Assembly (NCBI RefSeq): GCF_034479615.1
Contig: NZ_CP140255.1
Span: 2,976,001 to 3,040,000, forward strand
Reading direction: 5' to 3'
DNA: 64,000 nt
DNA from: Vreelandella neptunia
GTDB taxonomy: Bacteria; Pseudomonadota; Gammaproteobacteria; Pseudomonadales; Halomonadaceae
Within the stretch, counting starts at the first letter, position 1. Every line of letters begins with the position of its first letter. Made by a program: the position numbers and the translations under genes. A model generated the notes under the pieces. The model did no database searches. It saw nothing but the letters and a program-made list of their open reading frames with translations, and was not told the DNA's origin. This document shows positions 27,013 to 35,146 of this stretch, piece after piece.

Positions 27013-27591
27013 TTAGCTAAAAACAGGTACGCCAATCAGCACTGCGTGCAAGTAAAAGGCAAACACCACATACGCTACCAAGCCTACGAGTACGGTAGCA
27101 ATGGTGGCCATTTTATTAGTGCTAACGGGCGCTGGTGGCGTAAGGCGGCCGCGCTTTTTGGCGCTTTTAAATGCCAGGATAGCCCAGATAAGAAAGGCAG
27201 CAAAAAAGATAATCTCGCCCAAGCGACCGTTGGCCAGCAGATGGGCAAACGCCCAGATTTTGACCGCCAGCATCATTGGATGGCCAAGCTTGGCCTTAAT
27301 CGCATTATGCGGAATGTAGGCCGCCACCAGCATAATAAAGGCGGGCACCATCAGCAGCGCCACCGCATGGCGCATTCCCATTGGCGGGTACCAGATATAG
27401 ATAGGATCGAGGCGCATCTGGCCAAAACCGTATATAGCAATGGCCAGGCCAACGATGGATACCGCCGAATAGGCGACTTTCCAAGTGGTTTCGCCGTGTT
27501 TTGCAATCTGCTGCTGACGCCAGTTTTCAGCAAAGATACGTACAGAGTGGCTGCCTAAAAAAATCAGCAGCCCGAAAATCATAATCGTCAT
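27013..27591 (-). CDS. NnrU family membrane protein
   Basis: A 192-residue polytopic inner-membrane protein of the NnrU family, named for a gene near nitric-oxide reductase genes but found in many non-denitrifiers. About six hydrophobic helices are visible. The conserved signature GHPMMLAVKIWAFAHLLANG is at the centre, and FGLLIFLGSHSVRIF at the N-terminus. No nitrogen-oxide genes are nearby. It is the first gene of the operon that continues with the quinone reductase-like and proline racemase-like genes. Confidence 0.9.
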   Translation of the reverse strand: MTIMIFGLLIFLGSHSVRIFAENWRQQQIAKHGETTWKVAYSAVSIVGLAIAIYGFGQMRLDPIYIWYPPMGMRHAVALLMVPAFIMLVAAYIPHNAIKAKLGHPMMLAVKIWAFAHLLANGRLGEIIFFAAFLIWAILAFKSAKKRGRLTPPAPVSTNKMATIATVLVGLVAYVVFAFYLHAVLIGVPVFS

Positions 27592-27701
27592 GGAACAACT
27601 CCCAGTGAAAACGCTAGTCGACGGCTTTATGCCTTATAGTCTTGGTCGCTCAAGAGGATGCCACACTCAGCCGCTGACCACCTATGCATACGTCAACTTT
27701 T

Positions 27702-27731
27702 CGTTTCCTGGTGAGCCGTTTCCTGGCGAGG
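27702..27731. repeat. 15-base tandem duplication between NnrU and CorA genes
   Basis: CGTTTCCTGGTGAGC (27702-27716) is followed directly by CGTTTCCTGGCGAGG (27717-27731). Confidence 0.75.
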
Positions 27732-27757
27732 CTAAAATCAGTCCTTAAAACCCGTTT

Positions 27758-28726
27758 TTAAAACCAATGCTTGCGCTTAAATAGCCAAATCAGCGCCCCA
27801 CCGATCCCCAGCATCGCCCCCAAGACAAAAAAGTAGCCGTACTGATAGCGCAGCTCGGGCATATTTTCGAAGTTCATGCCGTAAATCCCGGCGATAAACG
27901 TTAGAGGAACAAAGATCGCGGTAATGACCGTGAGAACGCGCATGGTGATATTTAGCTGATGGGAGGAGATAGAGATATAGCCATCGATTAAGTCACCACA
28001 AATGTCGTAGTACATTTGAGTCAAGGTGTAGAGACGCTCAAAGCGATCCGCCACATCGTTGATTGCATGTAGGGTTTCAGTCTCTTCCCGCGGCAAGTGC
28101 TCATAGTCATAAGCGATGAGTTCTTGGGTGATCCCCTGGTGGTAACTAAAAATGCGGCGCATTTTTACCAGCCGGGAACGGTAAGTGATAATCTTGCGCA
28201 TTAACACATCATTACCATTTTCCAGCAGTTCGTCTTCAAGATCACTTAACGCCGTTTCGAACTCAAGCAGGCTATCGATATAAAAGCCTGCTGAAATATA
28301 CATCACCCTCAGTGCGACGTGCTCTGGCGAGTGAGCCAGCAAAGCCTTGCCGTGCTCGTTGAATAGCCGTTCAATTGAGAGCGCTTGGCCAGGGTGAAGC
28401 GTCACTAAAAAACGTTCGCCGACAAAAAAGCAGACCTGCTGAGGCAAATAATTGAGTTCAGCATCAAAGGATGAGATACCGCGATAAATAATCAGCGTGT
28501 GGTTGTCAAACTCTTCGATTTTCGGCGGGTGACGCTCTTTGTGGGCATCTTGAATCGCCATCGGGTGAAACTCAAACGCCTCTAAAATCGCACGCTCGCT
28601 TTGTTGGGACTCCCCCTGCATATCGATCCAGATATGGCTGTCAGGCGTAGTCTGCCAGATGGCTAACAAGCGTTCATCCCCCTCGTGAGTTTCACCCTCT
28701 GGGGTAGTCATAATAGTTCGAATCAT
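27758..28726 (-). CDS. CorA-family divalent cation transporter
   Basis: A 322-residue pentameric channel/transporter. It has a long cytoplasmic N-terminal domain and two C-terminal transmembrane helices; the pore signature YGMNFENMPEL follows the first helix, and the tail ends with a basic stretch. Transports Mg2+, Co2+ or Zn2+; the sequence does not decide between CorA and ZntB types. Downstream of a GGDEF gene on the same strand, 25 bases away. ATG at 28726. Confidence 0.9.
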   Translation of the reverse strand: MIRTIMTTPEGETHEGDERLLAIWQTTPDSHIWIDMQGESQQSERAILEAFEFHPMAIQDAHKERHPPKIEEFDNHTLIIYRGISSFDAELNYLPQQVCFFVGERFLVTLHPGQALSIERLFNEHGKALLAHSPEHVALRVMYISAGFYIDSLLEFETALSDLEDELLENGNDVLMRKIITYRSRLVKMRRIFSYHQGITQELIAYDYEHLPREETETLHAINDVADRFERLYTLTQMYYDICGDLIDGYISISSHQLNITMRVLTVITAIFVPLTFIAGIYGMNFENMPELRYQYGYFFVLGAMLGIGGALIWLFKRKHWF

Positions 28727-28751
28727 GGTCGTCCTTGAATGTTAACCGGTC

Positions 28752-30191
28752 TTAACAAGCACTATCCAAAGGCTGGGCGATACGTACTTGGGCTTTTCCA
28801 GAACGTTTAGCTTCATACATAGCCACATCGGCGCGCTTTAACAGTTCATTGGAGGTCTCGGCACTCGCTGGTAAATATAAGGCAACCCCAATACTAACGC
28901 TGACATGTAACGCGGCATTACTAGAGACCAGCGGCTCTTGCACCACCTGAACTAGTTTATTGGCCAGCGGCTCGATTGTCGTGGGCTCACTGCCCTCCAA
29001 TAGCAAGACAAACTCGTCCCCGGCCCAGCGCGCGATATAGTCGGTTTCGCGTACCGTTGTCGCCAATCTTTTAGCAATCACGCGCAACAGTTCATCGCCC
29101 ATGGCATGCCCATGGGTATCGTTAATTGCCTTGAAACCATCCAGATCCATAAACAGAACGGCTAGGGGTTGTTGGGAGCGTCGAGTACGGGCCATGGCTT
29201 CAGGTAAGCGCTCATCCAAGGCTCTTCGGTTAGGTAGTTTGGTAAGCGCATCTTCACGGGCCTGCTGATCACGCAGTCGCTCAAGCTGCTGACGTTCGGT
29301 AATATCGTGGATAAAAAGGCTTCGCCGCTCGCGGCCATCAATCATTAGCGTCTTAATACGAACTTCAACAGGCAGCTCAGTACCATCCTGACGCCGTGCC
29401 GTAGAGGTGATAGCAGCACGGTTATTACTGGGGGGCAGCCCGGCAGGAAAAATCAGCTGCGTTATCGTCCTTGCCAGTGTTTCTTTGCGTGGCCAACCAA
29501 ACATCACTTCTGCTGCGCGGTTCCAGTCCAAAATAACGTCGTCGGCATCAATGCTAATATAGGCGTCATAAGCTGACTCAATAACCAAATTGAGTTCATT
29601 GGTACGCCGCTCAATTTGGCGTTCCATACTTTGATGTAGCTCATTCAGCGCCTGCTGAAATGCCTGGGCGTTTTTCTTCTCCAGCACCAGCCGCTCTCGC
29701 AAATGAACTTCCTCTGTCGCTATTGCCGCTAAGTCCTGGAGAGCCGCTAGCTCATCCTCGCTAACGACGCGTGGTTTGGTGTCGAGCGCGCAGAGTGACC
29801 CTAGTGCCAAGCCTTGCATAGACCGTAATGGAATCCCCACATAAAAACGAATGCCTTCGGGGCCAGTCACCAGAGGGCTTTGAGCAAAACGGGGATCTTG
29901 ACTGGCATCTTCAACAATAAATGGCTCTGGGCACATGATGGTATAAGCACAGAAAGCCACATCGCGAGATGTTTCCTGGGGCTCAACGCCAATGCTTGAC
30001 TTAAACCACTGCCGTTTAGCATCTACTAGCGTCACCGTCGAGATAGGCACACTTAGCAATTTGGTCACCAATCTGGTGACCCGGTCAAAAGCAGGTTCAT
30101 CGGGGGTGTCTAGAAGTTCAAGCTCATAAAGGGCTGCTAAGCGAGCATCTTCGTCAGGTGCTATGGGGAAGCTCATTGTCATATCAACCAT
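28752..30191 (-). CDS. GAF-PAS-GGDEF sensor diguanylate cyclase
   Basis: A 479-residue soluble signalling protein. A GAF domain (about 25-165) is followed by a coiled-coil, a PAS domain (about 200-320) and a GGDEF domain (about 325-475). The active-site loop reads WAGDEFVLLL, with Ala in place of the first Gly; AGDEF proteins can still be active, so c-di-GMP synthesis is likely but not certain. No transmembrane segment is seen. Three in-frame ATGs lie close together at the start and no strong ribosome site decides between them; 30191 is used. Confidence 0.87.
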   Translation of the reverse strand: MVDMTMSFPIAPDEDARLAALYELELLDTPDEPAFDRVTRLVTKLLSVPISTVTLVDAKRQWFKSSIGVEPQETSRDVAFCAYTIMCPEPFIVEDASQDPRFAQSPLVTGPEGIRFYVGIPLRSMQGLALGSLCALDTKPRVVSEDELAALQDLAAIATEEVHLRERLVLEKKNAQAFQQALNELHQSMERQIERRTNELNLVIESAYDAYISIDADDVILDWNRAAEVMFGWPRKETLARTITQLIFPAGLPPSNNRAAITSTARRQDGTELPVEVRIKTLMIDGRERRSLFIHDITERQQLERLRDQQAREDALTKLPNRRALDERLPEAMARTRRSQQPLAVLFMDLDGFKAINDTHGHAMGDELLRVIAKRLATTVRETDYIARWAGDEFVLLLEGSEPTTIEPLANKLVQVVQEPLVSSNAALHVSVSIGVALYLPASAETSNELLKRADVAMYEAKRSGKAQVRIAQPLDSAC

Positions 30192-30245
30192 GAGGTAGCT
30201 ATTATTCTAACAGCATAACGCGATCAGCCCTTTAGTGCTTAAAAG

Positions 30246-31619
30246 TCACCTCTTTCTATTTAACCCCGCGAGCAGCACACTCATTAGCGTTGAGGCGACT
30301 AATGCGCCGACGAATGGCCCCAAGGTAGGAATACTGCCCGGAAAACTGGCGGCCACCACCCCGGCGACCAAGCTTCCTTGGCTTAACCACCCAGGGAGAA
30401 TGGCGCCCAGCAACCCCGCGAGGCCGCCCGCAATGGCCGCAAGCGGCGTCATTCGTTGCCACAAGCCTAGCAGTACAGGCACCACAATGGCGGCACACAG
30501 CAGGTCGGCAATCAAAAATAGCCGGAGTACCGACAGCCCCTGTAAGGCAATCAATACCACCGGAATCATCACCACCACCGTTACCCAGCGGGCAGCCACC
30601 AGTGAAACGCCCTTGTGCTCGCTGCGCGCGACCACCAGCGAGGCAATACCGTTTTGCAGCGTATCAACGCTGGAGGCGACTAACGTCACCGCTAATACTA
30701 AGGCGGGTAGCGTCAGCCAAACAGGAGCATCGCTTAACAGAGCAAAAAATGGCATCGGCGGCTCCCCCAGAGAGACACCGCTCATCGCGGCCAACACCCC
30801 CAATCCGCCAATCACCATGACGACGACGACCGTCATCGCGCCACCTAACCATGCCCCGCGTCCTAAACTTTGATCATCTTGAGCGGCCCAAACGCGCTGC
30901 CAATAGCCTTGGTGGAAGAGATTGGCCGCGGTAACAGCAATCACCAGGGTTAACGCTACGCTGAGCGCATTGGTGATAGGAATGGCTGGAAGCGCAGCTC
31001 CACTGGGAATAGTGGGAAGCCGCCATAGCGCCATGCCACCGACCACACACAGCAGTACCAGCAACAACCACGCCTGCCAACGGTCAGTGGCAAGGCTGGC
31101 ACGCAGGCCTCCCGCTGCGGTATAAACCAGCGTGGTAAGCGCCACACCAATAATCACCAGTGCAGGTGGCACCTCGGAAAGTAAGGCAGTGATCGCCCCA
31201 ATGGCGGTTAGCTCGGCGGCTAAAAAGCAGGCCATATAGGCTATAGATACCAGCGTTACCCAGCGCCTTACACCAGGGCCATAGCACGCTTCCGCAAACT
31301 CGGCGATGCTGCGCCCCTCGGGCAGCGCCCGACGAATCTTCGGCCCATACAGCCCTAATACGATAAACGGCAGCGCAGAGCCTAACGCATAGCCTGCCAG
31401 GGCCAACGGCCCGACAAAGGCGCCGATTTCAGGAGGAGCAAAGAGAATCCATGCGCCCATTCCAGAGGCAAGGAAGGAGAGCCCCAGTGTAGACGCCGTT
31501 TGAGAGTTGCGAGCGGTGACGTAATCATCAACCGGGCCATCCACCCAGCGAGCCCGGAGGCCTAAATAAGCAAAGCAGCACAGCGCCGCGCCAAGCACGG
31601 CTGACGTTAGGTAAAGCAT
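30246..31619 (-). CDS. Sodium:solute symporter under TPP riboswitch control (ThiV-like)
   Basis: A 457-residue polytopic inner-membrane transporter of the sodium:solute symporter family, with about 12-13 hydrophobic helices (SLATDRWQAWLLLVLL and AANLFHQGYWQRVWAA are recognisable family positions). A TPP riboswitch immediately upstream ties it to thiamine metabolism. By analogy with predicted ThiV transporters, its substrate is probably thiamine or a precursor such as hydroxymethylpyrimidine; this is inference. No thi biosynthesis gene is adjacent. The ATG at 31619 is nine bases from a GGAGG that is part of the riboswitch 3' end. Confidence 0.88.
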   Translation of the reverse strand: MLYLTSAVLGAALCCFAYLGLRARWVDGPVDDYVTARNSQTASTLGLSFLASGMGAWILFAPPEIGAFVGPLALAGYALGSALPFIVLGLYGPKIRRALPEGRSIAEFAEACYGPGVRRWVTLVSIAYMACFLAAELTAIGAITALLSEVPPALVIIGVALTTLVYTAAGGLRASLATDRWQAWLLLVLLCVVGGMALWRLPTIPSGAALPAIPITNALSVALTLVIAVTAANLFHQGYWQRVWAAQDDQSLGRGAWLGGAMTVVVVMVIGGLGVLAAMSGVSLGEPPMPFFALLSDAPVWLTLPALVLAVTLVASSVDTLQNGIASLVVARSEHKGVSLVAARWVTVVVMIPVVLIALQGLSVLRLFLIADLLCAAIVVPVLLGLWQRMTPLAAIAGGLAGLLGAILPGWLSQGSLVAGVVAASFPGSIPTLGPFVGALVASTLMSVLLAGLNRKR

Positions 31620-31621
31620 GT

Positions 31622-31710
31622 CGCACTTCCTCCGCCGGTATGAACCGGATCAGGTTCCAGGGTCTGCGCAGCGCGCATCTCAGCCCTTTTGAGCAGGGCT
31701 CCCCTGGCGA
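31622..31710 (-). promoter_or_regulatory. TPP riboswitch (THI element)
   Basis: Read on the minus strand the conserved blocks occur in order: GGGGAGCC, GGGCTGAGAT, ACCCTGGAACCTGATCCGG, then TTCATACCGGCGGAGGAAG. CTGAGAT is at 31677-31683 and ACCTGAT at 31649-31655. The Shine-Dalgarno GGAGG (31629-31633) is inside the 3' strand, which suggests control of translation initiation: thiamine pyrophosphate bound to the aptamer would hide the ribosome site. Confidence 0.95.
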
Positions 31711-31723
31711 CAGTGAATGTAGG

Positions 31724-31769
31724 TGTTTTTGCTAAGCGCTTTTTCTAAGTACGTTTTTTCAGTACTTAT
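31724..31769. repeat. Degenerate tandem units upstream of the riboswitch
   Basis: Three units of about 15 bases share a T run then CTAAG or CAGTA: GTTTTTGCTAAGCGC, TTTTTCTAAGTACG and TTTTTTCAGTACTTA. The region should also hold the promoter of the symporter gene. Confidence 0.45.
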
Positions 31770-31841
31770 CCAAGTGCCATCTCAAGAACTATTCTCAATC
31801 AAAAGCACAGCTTAGTAAAGTTGAGGTAGTACGGTGGCCTC

Positions 31842-32423
31842 TTAGCGGGGCACGCGCCCCATCAGGTAGAACTCCTCATTGGGCGGCGTGCCCGCCAGGG
31901 TGACCAACCGATTCGACAGGCCAAAAAACGCCGCGATGGCGCCAATGTCCCAACAATCCTCTTGGCTAAAGCCAACTTCCAGCAAGCGGGAGAGCCATTC
32001 ATCGGTCATTTCACCCACATCGATAGCGCAGTGCATAGCAAAATCAAGCATTACCCGGTGGCGCTCGCTAATTGGCGCCACCCGATGGTTGATCGCCACC
32101 TGGTCAGCGAGTAGCGGGTCTTTACTGTAAATGCGCACCAGGGCACCGTGAGCGACTACACAATATAAGCAGTGATTACGCGCACTGGTAGCGACCACAA
32201 TCATCTCTTTTTCGGCTTTGGTGAGCGTGTCCGACTCGCGCTCCATGAGCGCATCGTGATAAGCAAAAAAAGCACGAAATTCAGCAGGGCGATGGGCCAA
32301 CATCAGAAAGACATTGGGCACAAACCCCGCTTTTTCCTGAACCGCTAAAATGGTACTGCGTATATCTTCCGGCAGATTATCCAGTGTTTCAGGCACGTTA
32401 AAACGACTTAATGATGCAGACAT
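31842..32423 (-). CDS. Peroxidase-related (AhpD/carboxymuconolactone decarboxylase-like) protein
   Basis: A 193-residue all-helical protein of the AhpD-like superfamily. The redox CxxC-type motif is in NHCLYCVVAHGALVRI, with the trailing His of the family. Such proteins reduce peroxides with thiols or act as decarboxylases. The frame opens with a GTG at 32429, but GAGG five bases before the ATG at 32423 supports that start (MSASLSRF). It is divergent from an uncharacterised gene. Confidence 0.87.
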   Translation of the reverse strand: MSASLSRFNVPETLDNLPEDIRSTILAVQEKAGFVPNVFLMLAHRPAEFRAFFAYHDALMERESDTLTKAEKEMIVVATSARNHCLYCVVAHGALVRIYSKDPLLADQVAINHRVAPISERHRVMLDFAMHCAIDVGEMTDEWLSRLLEVGFSQEDCWDIGAIAAFFGLSNRLVTLAGTPPNEEFYLMGRVPR

Positions 32424-32599
32424 ACTCACCTCTTTATTGTTAAATTTAAATATCTGGTAAAAAAGGTTTAGCTGATGTTAACAAAAAGCTAAATTAAGGT
32501 GCTTTTAATCAGCCGCCCTACTCGCCATACTGATACATCGATCTGTGATAAAAACCGCGCGTTACTCTTAATAAACAGTTCGTTCAAAGGGACACTGCC

Positions 32600-33292
32600 A
32601 TGAACCAAAAAGAAGCCAAGGAACATACCCCTGGTCGGCTGCATGAGCTGTTTGCTGACCCCTATCGAGCGTTCGAAAATGATACCGATGAGCGTCAGCT
32701 GCACATTCGTATCATGCTGCATATGTTGCTTGCCCGCCCAATGAAACGGGGTCAAATGACACTCCGTGTTATCCATGGCTGGGAAAACGGCGGCTTTGAG
32801 CCAGAAGACCTACAGCATGTCGACTACTCCCTCGGCGGAGTGTCTGACTTCAAGCGCGCGGTACAGGACTTCGAACACGCCTCGAAGCACAACACGCCGC
32901 TCCCTGCTGACAAAAACGCCATTCTTGCTGCGCCACTCGCCGATGCCATTGCAGAGGCCGAAGCCGAGGGGCAAGATCTAAATAGCGACATTCGCGAAAC
33001 ACCAGCGAGATGGCCAGCATTTGAAGGCGGTTTAGCTCTATATACGCTGTTTAAGATGTACCACCGGCTGATTTATGGCGAAGATGACAACTACCGCTGC
33101 ACGCAGTGCATGACACCGCTGGGTATGCGTGAAATACACGAATTTCACCTTGAAGAGGGTGAGTTCGCCCTGCTGGTTCCATCCGCTGACAACTTCATAC
33201 ATGAGGAGTCGCTTTTAGTGTTACATGAAAGCCAGCTCGGCCCCATCGAGCAACTGCTCGAAGAAAGCCTGCCTTTATTCGATAATTTTTAA
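32600..33292 (+). CDS. Uncharacterised protein, 230 residues
   Basis: I do not recognise a family. It is a soluble acidic protein without signal peptide or membrane segment. The N-terminal third is helical (HIRIMLHMLLARPMKRGQM). A CxxC pair in YRCTQCMTPLGMREIH near residue 165 could bind zinc. The C-terminus is rich in Glu and Leu. AAAGGGAC precedes the ATG at 32600. It is monocistronic, between a divergent peroxidase-related gene and a hairpin. Codon use and composition match neighbours, so it is probably a resident gene. Confidence 0.75.
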   Translation: MNQKEAKEHTPGRLHELFADPYRAFENDTDERQLHIRIMLHMLLARPMKRGQMTLRVIHGWENGGFEPEDLQHVDYSLGGVSDFKRAVQDFEHASKHNTPLPADKNAILAAPLADAIAEAEAEGQDLNSDIRETPARWPAFEGGLALYTLFKMYHRLIYGEDDNYRCTQCMTPLGMREIHEFHLEEGEFALLVPSADNFIHEESLLVLHESQLGPIEQLLEESLPLFDNF

Positions 33293-33319
33293 GCCAGAAC
33301 AGCCAGTAAGCTTCCGTCA

Positions 33320-33351
33320 ATTGACCCTGTTTTTTATACAGGGCCAATTTT
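33320..33351. terminator. Probable bidirectional terminator
   Basis: ATTGACCCTGT and ACAGGGCCAAT form an 11-base stem with one mismatch and a T-rich loop, followed by TTTT. It lies between the convergent uncharacterised gene and mmsA. Confidence 0.6.
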
Positions 33352-33372
33352 CGTTAATACAGGAAGCGTTCT

Positions 33373-34872
33373 TTAGCCCAGTGAAATTGTGCTATTGATA
33401 CCGCTGGAAACATTTTCTGGTTCAAACCAACGCGCTGTCACCGTTTTTGTTTGTGTCCAGAACGCAATCGCCTGCTTACCATTAGGGCCCAAATCTCCCA
33501 ATTTTGAAGCCCTTGAACCAGTGAAACTGAAGTATGCGACCGGTACAGGGATTGGCACGTTAATACCAATTTGTCCAACGTCGATATCGGTTTCAAACCG
33601 GCGCGCAACCCAGCCTGAGTTAGTAAAAATGGAGGTACCGTTGCCGTTAGGATTGGCATTGATAAAGGCAATCGCCTCATCCAGGGTTTCAACACTGACC
33701 ACACACAGCACGGGGCCAAAAATCTCTTCCCGGTAAATCGTCATATCGGCGGTTACATCGGCAAACAGGGTCGGCCCCACGAAGTTACCGTTGGGGTAAC
33801 CCTCTACCTCGACCTTACGACCATCGACCATCAGTTTGGCGCCCTCTTTCTCCCCTGCATCGATTAACCGCAGTACACGGTCACGGGCAGCGGGAGACAC
33901 CAGTGGTCCCAAATCCGCATCGAGCTGGGTGCCTGGGCCTACTTTCATTGCTCGCGCCGCATCGACAATATCGCTTAACCACTCGCGCGCCTCCCCGACC
34001 AGTACCACCACCGAGTTTGCCATGCAGCGTTGGCCCGCAGCGCCAAAGGCTGAGCCCAGCAGGTTATTGATCGCCTGACTACGGTTAGCATCGGGCATCA
34101 CCACACAGTGATTCTTGGCGCCCATCATCGCCTGCATACGTTTGCCCGCTGCTGCTGCCCGATTATACAGCAGTGACCCTACGTGGGTGGAGCCGATGAA
34201 CGAGAGCGCTTTGATATCCTGATGATCAGCGATTTGGTTGGCCACGTCTGGGCCACCGTGCACCACGTTGAGTACGCCCGCAGGGACACCCGCTTCGTGG
34301 GCTAGCTCCACTAAGCGCATGGTGGAACTTGGATCTTGCTCGGAGGGCTTAAGAACAAAGGTATTACCGGTGGCAATCGCCAGCGGGAACATAAAGCAGG
34401 GCAACATAATCGGGAAGTTAAAGGCAGTAATCCCCGCCCCCACACCCAGCGGTTGGTGCATGGTGTAAACGTCCACCTCATTGGCCGCATTCTCAGCTAA
34501 TTCACCCAACTGCAGCGAGGTAATCGAGCAAGCGTGCTCTACCACTTCCAGACCACGCCCCACTTCGCCTTCCGCATCGGGCAGGGTTTTACCGTGCTCC
34601 TCGGTGATAAGTGCCGCCAGTTCAGCGGTATTGTCGCGAATCAGCGCCTGCAGCTTGAGCATAATGCGCATGCGCTTACCCAGCGGCACTTTACGCCACT
34701 CCTTGAACGCCTCTTTAGAGCTGCTGATGGCACGCTCCACTTCGTCAGCGGTACAGAACGGCACACGAGCCACCACCTCTTGCGTCGCGGGGTTGACCAC
34801 GTCGCGCCATTCCTGGCTTTGCGACTTCACGGGCTGACCATCGATATACATGGGAATTTCGCGAACGGACAT
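33373..34872 (-). CDS. mmsA: CoA-acylating methylmalonate-semialdehyde dehydrogenase
   Basis: Converts methylmalonate semialdehyde (valine catabolism) or malonate semialdehyde (inositol or beta-alanine catabolism) to propionyl-CoA or acetyl-CoA, with NAD+ and CoA. The 499-residue aldehyde dehydrogenase fold has the catalytic Cys in [16 protein letters not shown], the [14 protein letters not shown] motif typical of MmsA, and the [18 protein letters not shown] motif. GGAGC precedes the ATG at 34872. No other valine or inositol genes are adjacent. A 20-base palindrome covers the presumed -35 element. Confidence 0.93.
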   Translation of the reverse strand: MSVREIPMYIDGQPVKSQSQEWRDVVNPATQEVVARVPFCTADEVERAISSSKEAFKEWRKVPLGKRMRIMLKLQALIRDNTAELAALITEEHGKTLPDAEGEVGRGLEVVEHACSITSLQLGELAENAANEVDVYTMHQPLGVGAGITAFNFPIMLPCFMFPLAIATGNTFVLKPSEQDPSSTMRLVELAHEAGVPAGVLNVVHGGPDVANQIADHQDIKALSFIGSTHVGSLLYNRAAAAGKRMQAMMGAKNHCVVMPDANRSQAINNLLGSAFGAAGQRCMANSVVVLVGEAREWLSDIVDAARAMKVGPGTQLDADLGPLVSPAARDRVLRLIDAGEKEGAKLMVDGRKVEVEGYPNGNFVGPTLFADVTADMTIYREEIFGPVLCVVSVETLDEAIAFINANPNGNGTSIFTNSGWVARRFETDIDVGQIGINVPIPVPVAYFSFTGSRASKLGDLGPNGKQAIAFWTQTKTVTARWFEPENVSSGINSTISLG

Positions 34873-34963
34873 AGCATTGCTCCTATTTATGGTTGTGGTT
34901 GTTATGGGTGCGAGTGTTAAAAAAGCTGTTTTTAAAATTCATCGCGGTAAGACAAGTACACAG

Positions 34964-34995
34964 GGTATAGCAGCAAGTTGACGTTAACGTCAACT
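34964..34995 (-). promoter_or_regulatory. mmsA promoter with a perfect 20-base palindromic operator
   Basis: AGTTGACGTTAACGTCAACT (34976-34995) is a perfect palindrome. On the minus strand TTGACG (34988-34993) inside it and TATACC (34964-34969) form a promoter with an 18-base spacer. The ACGT-N2-ACGT core resembles the site I recall for LiuR-type MerR regulators of branched-chain amino acid catabolism, which fits mmsA. A half site (ACGTCAA) is near 35030. Confidence 0.7.
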
Positions 34996-35146
34996 AAGTA
35001 TCTCGTGAGTAAACAAAATCTGTAGCAAGACGTCAATTAGCCTTTCCATTGTAGCGTCGCGCTGGCTATGCTTCGGCTAATCAGTGTGCCGCAGACTTGC
35101 GGATCGCCCGCGGCGAAAGCTCGTGTTTAAACACAGGGATTTATCT

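Noticed and set aside
27046..27558. A 170-codon plus-strand open frame
   Set aside because: It is antisense to the NnrU gene, whose signature motif is clear.
30235..30873. A 212-codon open frame on the plus strand
   Set aside because: It lies wholly antisense to the riboswitch-controlled symporter, has Thr/Ala/Asn-rich composition typical of the opposite frame of a membrane protein, and matches no family.
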